From NCBI GenBank assembly GCA_003024985.2, contig PXIH01S0023620.1: 10,561 nt of DNA, one strand, 5' to 3'. Origin of the DNA: Euperipatoides rowelli (Eukaryota > Onychophora > Udeonychophora > Euonychophora > Peripatopsidae). The first letter of the stretch is position 1. Each line of letters begins with the position of its first letter. This document shows positions 1-7,573 of the stretch, in pieces. Both the position numbers and the translations under genes were made by a program. A model generated the notes under the pieces. The model had not been told where the DNA came from, ran no database searches, and worked only from the letters and a program-made list of their open reading frames with translations.

Positions 1-240
1 ATAGGCAAAACATACAAATCTAACAATACTATAAAAGATGAAATGATAAACAGTTTCAAATTGTTGATGCCACGTTAGGGTGGATAAAAATAATATAAAA
101 ATACCTTTTTGTTATTTATTAACATTTATAATCTGTAAAGTCTATTTCAATTCTATAATAGATTAAAATGATCAATTGGTAAAATTATGGATTGAGTCAT
201 TTGAGCCTTGCACTACAATCTACAGTGTTTTCAAACCCTT

Positions 241-260
241 TATATATACTGTATATATAT
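241..260. repeat. TA-rich simple repeat around ACTGTATAT
   Basis: A short alternating T/A tract is interrupted once by CTG. The word ACTGTATAT inside it also occurs in the 3' tails of SINE-like elements further right (5131-5142 read on the minus strand, and 6641-6649). This tract has no hairpin or tRNA-like part beside it, so here it is probably just simple sequence. Confidence 0.4.
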
Positions 261-914
261 TTGTAAAAAATATGACTGAACTTTCCCATAATAGACACAG
301 CATTTAAAAAAAAACAAGGATAATTAATCAACAACTAAAAACAAATACTGAAAAAGAAAAATGCTATAAAAGTTTTAAAAAATATATTTATGGAAAATAA
401 TATTGTACATTGCATATAAATACATTTTTTAACTAAGAATATTTTTTCAAATTTTGAAAAGGTAAAAATAAATATATATATTTAGCCTATCGGTACTTAA
501 AAAGTTATAGGCCTATTATGCTGAATTTAAAAGGAAAAATAGAATGAAATACATTGTTTAAGAATAATATTTACTATCAACTTACCTTAATTTTTTTCTT
601 AATTTAAAGATCTAATTCTAAAAATTTTACTTGGAATCTTTTGAAGAATGACGTGCAAAGCAGATCAGTTTCGTATTTAAGATCCTAGATTTGAATACCT
701 GCTGAAGACATTCAAATCTGTTACTAAGAAATTATTTTTTAAAAAAATTGAAAAGAGAATAAACTGCTATTAAGGAAGAAACGAATTGTAAGTGGAAAAT
801 AAATGTAAATAAATATTTATTTATTAAAAAAAAAAAAGTTAATCCACTTCCCATTGTAGATGAAAGTATGCAACTTAAGCTAGTTCCCTATTTATGAGAA
901 GCCAGAGAAGGTCT

Positions 915-936
915 TATTATGCCCTGCGGCATAATA
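915..936. repeat. Perfect 9-bp hairpin, TATTATGCC/GGCATAATA
   Basis: TATTATGCC at 915-923 pairs perfectly with GGCATAATA at 928-936 around a CTGC loop. It stands out because GC-rich pairs close the loop inside very A+T-rich DNA. Small hairpins of this shape occur near the 3' ends of L2/CR1-type LINEs and the SINEs that borrow their tails, so this may be the end of an old plus-strand retroelement. No body, tRNA-like head or target duplication could be recognised upstream, so that origin is inference. Confidence 0.55.
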
Positions 937-1784
937 TAAATCTCATTATTAAGTTTTATTAATTTGTTAATAAAAAATTTCTACATTGAGGAATATTTTT
1001 ATCTTTAAGAAATATTTCCATTTTATGAGGGAGGAGTATAGCTTAAAAATGCTTGAACTTATTAATTTCTGATTCTTGAAAAATTAACCAAAGTGCTAAA
1101 TTCCTGAAATCACACTGGCTAAGGTTCAACATACCCAGTTTGTGATAGTGCTTATACATGTTTTACTGGCTATAGAGCACACCAATTATTTATAGGGTGA
1201 AATGTTAGTTCGTAATTGCTTACAGAGCCTGAAACAATTCCTGAAATTCTGCTAGGTAGAAAAAAAAGTTTTTCATGACCAAAAATTTGGTAGAAAAAAA
1301 TCAACAAAAAAAGACTAAACTACCATATGTGAAATACTTTTGCAAGGTTATTATTCATCACCATAAGTATTTAATTTATTTGCAACTTCCTTTTAAAATT
1401 ATCTTGCTTTGAACCAAGACCATCTTGTAAAATAGTTGTTTCGGTTCTAAAATATTGTAAATACTTTAATTCAACTCCCTTAAATGAGGTTTTTGTTTAG
1501 GTTGAAAACATGTTTAACCCATTTTTTGCTTGGCCTAAATATTTCAGTTCATTTTCTATTTTGGATTTTTAAAAATAACTTAATAACCAATTTCTCCAGC
1601 AAAAAAAATAAAATAAAAACATGTAAAATAAAAGTTGAACTTTTAAAGTCTAACTTAGAATAGAGGCTACTCCTAAAATGTGTATTAAACCCAACTTTCT
1701 CTGCGATAAATTTTCCAATTTTATTATTACTTATTAAAGCAATCAACAGTTCATAAAAAAAAACTCTTACAGAAATGCTATAGG

Positions 1785-1796
1785 TATATATATATA
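1785..1796. repeat. (TA)6 microsatellite
   Basis: Six uninterrupted TA units in A+T-rich sequence. No associated feature is visible. Confidence 0.7.
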
Positions 1797-1914
1797 AAAC
1801 ACATATACTACCAGAAAGCAACAATATTTAGACAAAACCTTTATAAAACCATATGATAAAGCACCAAATAATTAAGTATAAAACTTAAAATAAAAGGTCC
1901 CTCGTCCTTTCAGG

Positions 1915-1977
1915 TTGAGATTGTAAGGAGCTCTCGGATCTATTTTTGAGATTACAGGGAAACATATTGAGATTACA
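1915..1977 (+). repeat. Three copies of TTGAGATT(A/G)(C/T)A
   Basis: TTGAGATTGTA at 1915-1925, TTGAGATTACA at 1946-1956 and TTGAGATTACA at 1967-1977 form three direct copies of an 11-base word, with starts 31 and 21 bases apart. The spacers do not resemble one another, so this is not a clean tandem array. It may be the remains of a short duplication. No function is suggested. Confidence 0.45.
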
Positions 1978-2465
1978 AATCATAAAAAGTTCCTTCCATC
2001 TTACTATCGAATGAACTCACTCCAGATAAATAAAATTTGTTTTAATAAGTGAAACTTTATTTCATGAAATCTCAGCTACCTAAAAATAATTACCAAAAAA
2101 AGAAAAAGTTTGAGTAAGCAAAGGCATTAAATATCCTAAAACTTTACTTAAATTATGATTTGTTTCAGCTAACATAAAAATTACATTACCGTATATAAGA
2201 ATATTTGCCACATTTTCTTAAAAAAAAGAAAAAAAGATACTGTATTCTATTATGAGAAAGTTCAGTTTAAACCGCTGACCTTCCTACCAAGTTGTATTTA
2301 CTAACCCTTGTTTCCTAGTCAGTTTTAGTGGTACATTTTATTTTAATCCAGCCTTTTCTAATTGTCATTTTCTATAGTATTTAAATCAAACTGTTAATAT
2401 TTTGCATTGGTTTGTGTAGAATGCAGAGAGGATTTATTTGATCTTTGTACATTATATTTTTATTT

Positions 2466-2486
2466 TGTGTGTGTGCATGTATGTGT
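2466..2486 (+). repeat. GT-rich microsatellite
   Basis: An imperfect TG repeat, interrupted by CA and TA, about 21 bases long. It lies inside a spurious minus-strand ORF, which helps explain that ORF's His and Thr content. Confidence 0.6.
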
Positions 2487-2743
2487 TCATTTTGTTTTTT
2501 AAATAGTTTATAATATGGTTTATATAAATCAGATTTGCCATGATAAATCCATGTATTGACTAGAGAGAAAAAAAAAAGTTTAGTGAAAAGCAATATGTTA
2601 TAGTAACAGAATATGGATTTACCATTTTAAAAAAAAAGATTTAATTGGATAATACGGTAGTCGTTTTTGAGTTATTATATTCATGAGCCTGTTATATACA
2701 AAATCACCATCTGTAAATATATTTTTTATTATCATGGCACTAA

Positions 2744-2850
2744 ACTTTAAAAAAAAAAAAAATGCAATCATGTTTAAAAAATAAACCCATGACAATATTC
2801 TGTTAGATGCAATTTTATTTTATATCTTTTTTTTTTAATGATCTTAAAGT
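2744..2850. repeat. A-run/T-run inverted repeat with ACTTTAA arms
   Basis: ACTTTAA at 2744-2750 runs into 14 A (2749-2762), and about 80 bases on, a run of 10 T (2827-2836) is followed by TTAAAGT at 2844-2850, the exact reverse complement of the left arm. The whole could fold as a long A/T stem. It may be a MITE-like remnant, but inverted A and T runs arise easily in DNA this A+T-rich, and no target duplication was found. Confidence 0.35.
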
Positions 2851-2929
2851 CTACTGTAGGATCTTGTAATTTCTGATAGAATTTAATAATTCTTATAGTC
2901 ATTATTTATTTTCCTATACAAAATAATAA

Positions 2930-3076
2930 TCTAATATAATAAAAGGCCAGTTTGGTCACAATGTCTGTCACGCTCCGGCCATCTTTGGCGAGCCGATGAC
3001 ACCCAAAGATGTTTTCGCTCTATTTTCTGTCCATAGATGTCGCTGTATCCTTGATTTTTGACGGCTTTTAAACTAG
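2930..3076 (+). mobile_element. Short non-autonomous Helitron-like element
   Basis: This 147-base GC-richer island begins TCTAATATAATAAAAGG after an A (2929) and ends CTAG before a T (3077). The layout A|TC...CTRR|T, with a 5' end close to TCTATATAATAAAA, is what Helitrons show. It encodes no protein, so it would be non-autonomous, depending on a Rep-helicase supplied elsewhere. Inside it, CATCTTTGG (2980-2988) and CCAAAGATG (3003-3011) form a 9-bp inverted repeat. The usual hairpin just before the 3' CTAG is not obvious, which weakens the call. A competing reading is a hAT-like MITE: ATCTAATA occurs at both 2929-2936 and 3078-3085, an 8-bp direct repeat, with weak inverted ends AAAAGGC/GGCTTTT. 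The ORF crossing it on the minus strand is incidental. Confidence 0.5.
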
Positions 3077-3339
3077 TATCTAATAATAAATTTAAAAGGA
3101 GAAAGGAAATATTACTAAAAACCAAATCCACTCCAACTATTATTATCAATATTTAAAATATTATAATAATAATAAAAAATAAAAGATAGATACACTACAA
3201 TGAAAAATACTTTACCATCAATTTTAATGACAGATACATTACATTAATGAAATGTATTGTTTTATTTTGTTCATTTTTTTTTGTGTATCTCATTTCTACT
3301 TCTTAATCTGTTTGGCTGTTCATTACTTAAGCAGTTTTT

Positions 3340-3586
3340 TTTAAAAATAAGTTTCCCGAAGGAAATTTTTGTGTTTATTTACAATATATACATACAATAT
3401 TTGACATAAATTCATAGGAAAACATTCCGAGTACAAAATAACATTCGTGTACAGAGAGCAGAAAAAAAGTGATTCCAACTTAAACTTGTCTAATCCAGGG
3501 AATGATGGATTTGAACCGGCGACCAACTTGGCCGCTGGAGGCTGAGTCAGAACGCTCTCCTGACTCGACTAGCCCCGCAAGGTGAC
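3340..3586 (-). mobile_element. tRNA-derived SINE, copy 1
   Basis: A short non-coding retroelement about 247 bases long, read on the minus strand. The tRNA-like head lies at the right end, with a box-A-like TAGTCGAGTCAGG (3559-3571) and a box-B match GGTTCAAATCC (3507-3517). These sites would bind TFIIIC and drive RNA polymerase III transcription. Their starts are about 54 bases apart, slightly long for a tRNA, as in Ser/Leu types with a long variable arm. The body runs left to a tail containing TTGTAAATAAACACAA and a 5-bp hairpin with a TTCG loop (3352-3365), then an A/T-rich end. TAAGCAGTTTTT flanks it on both sides (3328-3339 and 3587-3598), a 12-bp target duplication typical of LINE-driven insertion. 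It encodes nothing; the ORF at 3341-3526 is accidental. Confidence 0.85.
3507..3571 (-). promoter_or_regulatory. Internal Pol III promoter of SINE copy 1
   Basis: Box A at 3559-3571 and box B at 3507-3517, on the minus strand. Box B fits the GGTTCRANTCC consensus fully; box A agrees at about 10 of 12 positions. Whether it is still transcribed cannot be told from sequence. Confidence 0.65.
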
Positions 3587-3598
3587 TAAGCAGTTTTT

Positions 3599-3849
3599 GT
3601 TTAGGTACTTTCTATTTTTTTTTAAATTTAGGGTAAAAAATTGGCTTTTAGTTTTCAACCATTATAACCAAAATTACACATATTTAGAATTGTTATTTTT
3701 TAAAACACTTTTATACAAATAGTCAATTGTTTAAATTAATCTTCAAAGTATTAGTCAAAATGTCTATATAAATTCTCAAAATATTACTAATAGTTGATAT
3801 TAAAACCAATAGCAATTTGGCTCTATATGTAGAAATAACACTGATTAGG
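3599..3849. other. A+T-rich spacer
   Basis: I see no gene, structured repeat or regulatory site here beyond short T runs. Confidence 0.6.
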
Positions 3850-4600
3850 GTATTCATTACATACTGTAATTGTTGAAAGAAATATATTTCATGATATCTT
3901 CAGTCTGATTGACTTTAACAATGTTCTTATGCACAACATTTCTGTATACAAATCATTATCTTCCAAGTAGTCATGATAAGACTTGCTTCAGTGATAGCCA
4001 TAGTGCCTTCTCGATACTATTGGTAATGAAGATCTCATGAAACATACTCAGAACTTGTGAATGAGAAATCGAATTCAGCACTATTTTTTTTAGTTTTGGT
4101 GGGGTGACATTTTAATTTAAGAAAGCCTTAAACTAGCCAGGCTTTCACCTAGATGTGCTGCTACATGTATCTAGTTGGACAACACAACATCCATAACCGC
4201 ATTAGGATTGGACCCCATGATGCCAAATTAATATTAATCTTCTTAGGAGTCCAAATTTGCAACTAATGTCTAGATACATCTTACAAAACCTATCGAAAGT
4301 ATTCTCATTGTTGCAATACATATTTTTGATGGTGGTTCGAAAAGAGTAGGCAACTCACCCTTATTTAGGTGGTTTAAGATCGGCACATATGATGTCTTCA
4401 CATATTGAAGCCAAACCTTGGAATTATTTTGAAACCCTAGGAAAGAAATATCTCAAGAAAATGTATATTCAGGAGTGGAGCCACTTTCCATCATATGATC
4501 ACATAGATGTCCCAGCATATGGCCAATTGCACATCTCTAGCCCTGCCGCCATCAAGATTTTTGAAAAACAAAAATTGCTCAAGTTTGAAGTTCCCTAATT
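3850..4600. pseudogene. Possible decayed coding or transposon relic, family unknown
   Basis: This stretch is visibly less A+T-rich and more complex than its flanks, and free of long homopolymers after 4095. It contains several protein-like but short reading frames. On the plus strand, 4389-4598 encodes 69 residues beginning MMSSHIEAKPW and ending KFEVP, with mixed composition including Trp, Tyr, His and Pro. An overlapping plus frame at about 4268-4405 contains FRWFKIGTYDV. On the minus strand, one frame stays open over about 45 codons twice (around 4350-4215 and 4120-3980, the second including MFHEIFITN and LWLSLKQVL), separated by stops. No catalytic motif or family is recognised, and the coding strand is undecided. 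GAAAGCC/GGCTTTC (4121-4127 and 4140-4146) is a small inverted repeat within it. It may be an old gene or transposase fragment, or simply non-coding sequence of different composition. Confidence 0.25.
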
Positions 4601-5109
4601 TAACCTCTTAACAGGTTTTTATTAAATACTTTGTGGTTTATTAATTTTTGCATATTTGATCATTTGATTAAAGATGGTCACAGTTAAAAAACACTATCAC
4701 AATTATTTGTTAAATGAACTGTTATAACTGATTTTTTTTAAAAGAAATTTCATACAGTTTAACAAAATCATAATATTTACAACACTTGCAATTTCTACAT
4801 ACTCAAGCTATTCTTTTTCTAATAAGCAGCAACCACTTATCTAGAATATAGGAAAAACAGTATTGATACAAGTATTAAGTTGAGGACCTTCTTGGATAAT
4901 ACTTTGGCTTTCTCTTCAGAAGTACACATTGTAAAAAATACCCAGCATATGTGTCAAGGTTTCCGGTGGCCGTTCTTGACAGTTGTTATAATTGTTATTT
5001 TTCATTAAGCTACTTATTTAAGGTAACAATTATTATTTTTTGTCACATCACAAAAGTAACAAAACATGTCATCTCCATTGTCACAGGGCTATATTTCCAA
5101 AAGATAACA
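4601..5109. other. A+T-rich spacer with one hairpin
   Basis: No gene is seen. Apart from the inverted repeat at 4952-4981, listed separately, the stretch is plain A+T-rich sequence up to the target duplication of the next SINE. Confidence 0.6.
4952..4981. repeat. Inverted repeat TGTCAAG/CTTGACA
   Basis: TGTCAAG (4952-4958) and CTTGACA (4975-4981) are perfect 7-bp arms around a GC-rich 16-base centre that includes CGGTGGCCG. It is a local GC peak that could form a stem-loop. No element boundary or function could be tied to it. Confidence 0.45.
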
Positions 5110-5142
5110 ATGCTATTCTAATTTTTTTTTTATATACAGTAT

Positions 5143-5164
5143 GTTTCCCCTTAACAGGGGAAAC
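5143..5164 (-). repeat. 3' tail hairpin of SINE copy 2
   Basis: Nine perfect base pairs (5143-5151 with 5156-5164) enclose a four-base loop. It sits just inside the 3' end of the element on the minus strand, where LINE reverse transcriptases of some clades recognise their RNA. Copies 1 and 3 carry a hairpin with a different sequence at the same place. Confidence 0.75.
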
Positions 5165-5320
5165 AATGATAGTTTTATTTACATAATATACATTTCACCA
5201 GGTTACAATAAATCATAGAAAAACATCTAGATCATTTGGTTTACAGGAATTGTATTGTAATAAAGAGATAAGATCAGATTCAGAATGAACTCGTAAAATC
5301 CTGGGAATGAAGGTTTCCCA

Positions 5321-5384
5321 GGATTCGAACTGGCAGCAAGCTTAGCTTCGTAGCACTGAGCCGAGTCTCTTATCCACTCGATTA
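5321..5384 (-). promoter_or_regulatory. Internal Pol III promoter of SINE copy 2
   Basis: Box A (5374-5384) and box B (5321-5331) on the minus strand, both close to the tRNA consensus. This is the best-preserved tRNA-like head in the window. It is part of a SINE, not a tRNA gene: there is no complementary acceptor stem. Confidence 0.65.
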
Positions 5385-5408
5385 CCCCGATGGGGTATGC
5401 TATTCTAA

Positions 5409-5737
5409 ATTATTTAGCTTAAAACAATTATAAAAACAAATGTTGGTGAAAACTACCGCCTTTAGTTTGTTGATTAAGGTTGTAGTTTTCTCTATTTTTT
5501 TTTATTTCTTAAATTCTTATAAGAAAAATATATTCATACAGCGTATGAAATGTCATGTGACGATAAGATGGCATCATGTTTAAGTTTGCTATGCCGCATA
5601 AAAAAAAATCTATTTTCACTTTAAATATTGTATTGTTCTAAATTATTTTAATTATGTTATCTATTATTTAATATCAATTTTTTTAAAACCGTTATGTTTC
5701 ACAAAAAGATAATCTGTACACAGTCTTTTAAAAAGGC
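5409..5737. other. A+T-rich spacer with small palindromes
   Basis: No gene is seen. Two small palindromes occur: TTCTTATAAGAA (5514-5525), and TTCATAC/GTATGAA around AGC (5533-5549). Neither has a recognisable role. Confidence 0.55.
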
Positions 5738-5947
5738 ATGTTAATGAGTACTGTAAGACTTAAGTCAAACACCGTTGTACCACACATTGAGATTTTGAAT
5801 GCAAGTGAAATTTATCAGTGCTTGTGTGGTAATTCGCTGATATTTTCTTTTTCTTCATGCTCTAAGGATGTACGCAAGTACAAAAGAACGATAAACAACA
5901 GCATGGTCACCAAAGTCTTTGACATGTACTCTGGGGAGGTAGTTTGA
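5738..5947 (+). other. Unidentified 69-codon open frame, doubtful
   Basis: An ATG-started frame of 69 codons beginning MLMSTVRLKSN and ending DMYSGEVV. Its composition is less A+T-driven than most short ORFs here, with several Cys, Ser and Val residues. No signal peptide, membrane segment or motif is recognised. The minus strand over the same bases is also open for about 45 codons, with an acidic run (HEEEKEN), so openness alone favours neither strand. It may be a remnant exon or repeat fragment, or chance. It ends about 60 bases before the target duplication of SINE copy 3. Confidence 0.12.
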
Positions 5948-6023
5948 TCCCAAGGGGTGCAGTACCATGATCATAGGCTATGCATAATTATGCTGTATAT
6001 AGAATATCTCGTTAAAGTTTTTT

Positions 6024-6396
6024 TTTTTTACTTTTCCCGAAGGAAATTGTGTTTATTTACAATAATTTAGAATCTTCTATCTCAATACTTATTGCTGAGT
6101 TCTTCATCTGCAACACTGCTTTCGTCTACTTCTAGGATTCTAGTTGTGCTTCTACTGAAGTGCATTTGTCCCACCTCCGGCATTCCTGATCTTGCGACTC
6201 AGTGATTAGCAGCGCAATTCTGTCGCACATGGCATTTAAAGGCCGTAATGCACACAGAAAAACACTACCTCTCATCTCAACCCGGAAAAAATGGAGAGGT
6301 ACTGGCGCCCCAATGGATCGAACCTGTCCCCAGGTGTATGTGTCATAGGTTGCAGCAGCTAGACTTGCGACTAAGTGAGCTACTGACCCTTGACGA
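6024..6396 (-). mobile_element. tRNA-derived SINE, copy 3, with a different body
   Basis: A longer SINE, about 373 bases, on the minus strand. The head at the right has a box-A-like TAGCTCACTTAG (6371-6382) and box B GGTTCGATCC (6315-6324). The central body, about 6070-6310, is the least A+T-rich part of the window and does not resemble copies 1 and 2 by eye; it may be a conserved SINE core, but I cannot name one. The 3' end does match copy 1: the TTCG-loop hairpin at 6033-6046 is identical in sequence, and the neighbouring 18 bases (6047-6064) equal 3369-3386. Flanks CTCGTTAAAGTTTTTT (6008-6023) and CTCATTAAAGTTGTTT (6397-6412) match at 14 of 16 positions, a target duplication. The 89-codon frame over the body on the minus strand is a by-product of this GC-richer repeat, not a gene. 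Confidence 0.85.
6315..6382 (-). promoter_or_regulatory. Internal Pol III promoter of SINE copy 3
   Basis: Box A (6371-6382) and box B (6315-6324), minus strand. Their starts are about 58 bases apart, longer than in a standard tRNA and suggestive of a long variable arm or an insertion. Confidence 0.55.
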
Positions 6397-6544
6397 CTCA
6401 TTAAAGTTGTTTCTGTGAAAAATTCACATAGTTATGGCTGAGACGGATGACTGCATGTGGGAAATGGCATCGTCAGAACAAGCAAAATAGAATTTATAGC
6501 TAAAAATTTATAGAAGAAAGAGAGATTGAGTTTTAAATAAAAAT

Positions 6545-6666
6545 AGAAGATAGAAGATTCATTGATAAATTTTGAGAAGATAGAAGATTGTAACTATGAA
6601 TTGTAAATAAAATACAATCGTTTTGCTATATGGGAGAAATACTGTATATTTTTTAAAAAAAAAAAA
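6545..6666 (+). mobile_element. SINE tail fragment in opposite orientation
   Basis: Read on the plus strand, GATAGAAGATT and then TTGTAAATAAA (about 6579-6611) match the tail of SINE copy 3 read on its own strand, in the same order and at similar spacing. Further on, GGGAGAAATACTGTATAT (6632-6649) followed by a 12-A run resembles the GGGGAAACATACTGTATAT plus A-run end of copy 2. It therefore looks like the 3' end of a related element inserted the other way round, with the hairpin decayed. No head or target duplication was found, so it may be 5'-truncated. AGAAGATAGAAGATT occurs twice (6545-6559 and 6575-6589), a local 30-base duplication. Confidence 0.5.
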
Positions 6667-7338
6667 CGTGATAAACAGAAAAGACAGCTTAGGTCTGAAA
6701 AACTTTATTTTGTCTGTATTAAATTTCAAAATCAAGGAGTTCAACTCTTTTATTAAGTTTGAAATTTGTAATCTTCATAAAATTATTATTTCTGAATTAC
6801 TTTATATTTTATTTCATTATATTTTATTATTTCTGAATTACTATTTATTGGTGGTAATTATTTGTGTAGAAAAATATGGAAATATTTTATTTAAAAAAAA
6901 ATGTAACTCTTAGGAAAATAACAATAGTTCCCAAAATAGTATTAGAATTACAAACATCAAATTAAATATTTATCTATTAAAGATAGTATCTTGTAAATTT
7001 GATTAACAAATATAATTAACTGATAGTGCATTTAAATTGTACTTCTTAACCCTAATAATCAGTGGCAATAAACTAGTACTTAAGGATATATTTTTAAGAA
7101 GAATCTTTGCAGACCACCCATTTTGGAAGTAGTTTGACATTTAGATTTTTGCAAGCAATTAAATATATTTTCTTTTCACAGTAATAGATGAATGGATGGT
7201 CAGATAAATTAAATGCAGAAAATGTTTTAACATGCAATTAGACACCACCGTTTTATTTATTGTAAACATTTTCATACTTTGTGTGAGTGCGCTTATGAGT
7301 GAGGCAACTTTATTGGCATGTTAAATGATCAGATGTTT
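6667..7338. other. A+T-rich spacer
   Basis: Overlapping ORFs on both strands (6559-6744 minus, 6623-6913 plus) are made of Ile, Leu, Phe, Tyr, Asn and Lys and carry no motif; they overlap the SINE tail fragment and are best read as chance. TTATTTCTGAATTACT occurs twice (6785-6800 and 6828-6843). Nothing else is supportable. Confidence 0.6.
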
Positions 7339-7345
7339 CAAGGTC

Positions 7346-7566
7346 TTTTTTAAAAAAAAAACAGTTTTATTATCACAATTGTTGATACAATACAATATTA
7401 ACATAGCATAAATCAATATCACAATATTCCAAAGGTCATATACAAAGTTTTCTGATAGAAAAGACATAACAAATCATCTCATCTATATTTGGACAAATAT
7501 CAGGAAAAAAGGTCTCGCACGATTTGAACCGGTAATCCCAAAGTTAACGGTATGGTCTAGTCAGGC
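7346..7566 (-). mobile_element. Diverged SINE, copy 4, head incomplete
   Basis: A minus-strand relic of about 221 bases. Box B GGTTCAAATCG (7520-7530) with its CCGGTTCAAATC context matches copy 1 closely. The part to its right, which should hold box A, is short, and only a poor TGGCCTGACTAG candidate is present, so the copy is probably 5'-truncated or badly decayed. The left part (GTTTTATT with ACAATA and CATAAAT words) loosely follows the A+T-rich body of copies 1 and 2, but the tail hairpin is missing. CAAGGTC at 7339-7345 and 7567-7573 is a 7-bp possible target duplication, shorter than those of the other copies. Confidence 0.55.
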
Positions 7567-7573
7567 CAAGGTC

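Larger units (their letters stand above)
1..2929. other. A+T-rich non-coding stretch, no gene seen
   Basis: I see no supportable gene in this stretch. Stops are dense in all frames. The longest ORFs (minus strand, 1549-1824 and 2381-2593) are built of Ile, Phe, Leu, Lys and Asn, as expected from A+T-rich DNA read by chance, and show no motif. The stretch holds many A and T runs, small AT and GT microsatellites, a hairpin at 915-936, a short repeated word at 1915-1977 and an inverted repeat at 2744-2850, listed separately. It could be intergenic or intronic; nothing in the sequence decides which. Confidence 0.7.
5122..5396 (-). mobile_element. tRNA-derived SINE, copy 2
   Basis: A SINE of about 275 bases on the minus strand, with its tRNA-like head at the right. 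Box A reads TAATCGAGTGG (5374-5384) and box B AGTTCGAATCC (5321-5331). The T stem CCAG/CTGG around box B is still paired, and the long gap between boxes resembles a Ser/Leu-type tRNA. Past the head, CATTCCC, GGATT and ACGAGTT align with CATTCCC, GGATT and ACAAGTT of copy 1, so the two are related. The tail holds a perfect 9-bp hairpin, GTTTCCCCT/AGGGGAAAC (5143-5164), then CATACTGTATATA and an A run. ATGCTATTCTAA at 5110-5121 and 5397-5408 is a perfect 12-bp target duplication, which sets the ends. It encodes no protein. Confidence 0.87.

Noticed and set aside
1895-1912. Minus-strand GAAAGGACGAGGGACC resembling the large-subunit rRNA loop near AGTACGAGAGGACC
   Set aside because: The order of bases differs from the conserved loop and no other rRNA landmark surrounds it, so a nuclear copy of mitochondrial rRNA is not supported.
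2255-2330. Possible further minus-strand SINE relic (AACCGCTGACC resembling AACCGGCGACC of copy 1)
   Set aside because: Similarity is about 17 of 25 bases over the box-B region only; box A, tail and target duplication were not found.
3507-3580. A tRNA gene on the minus strand
   Set aside because: Box A and box B are present but there is no pairing acceptor stem, and the sequence continues into a SINE body and tail with target duplications. The same holds for the heads near 5321-5390 and 6315-6390.
4153-4266. Short plus-strand frame with RIGPHD, like the start of some intron-encoded LAGLIDADG endonucleases, and DGGSK at about 4328
   Set aside because: Only five or six residues match, the two motifs are about 120 bases apart instead of the 300 or more expected, they are in different frames, and no LAGLIDADG helix is seen.
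6132-6401. 89-codon minus-strand ORF starting MSRQGSVAHLVA
   Set aside because: It lies almost entirely within SINE copy 3, starts in the target duplication and reads through the tRNA-like head. Being open reflects the repeat's lower A+T content, not a gene.
6559-6913. Overlapping ORFs on both strands (61 and 96 codons)
   Set aside because: Low-complexity composition of Ile, Leu, Phe, Tyr, Lys and Asn, translation of A and T runs, and overlap with the SINE tail fragment. No motif is present.
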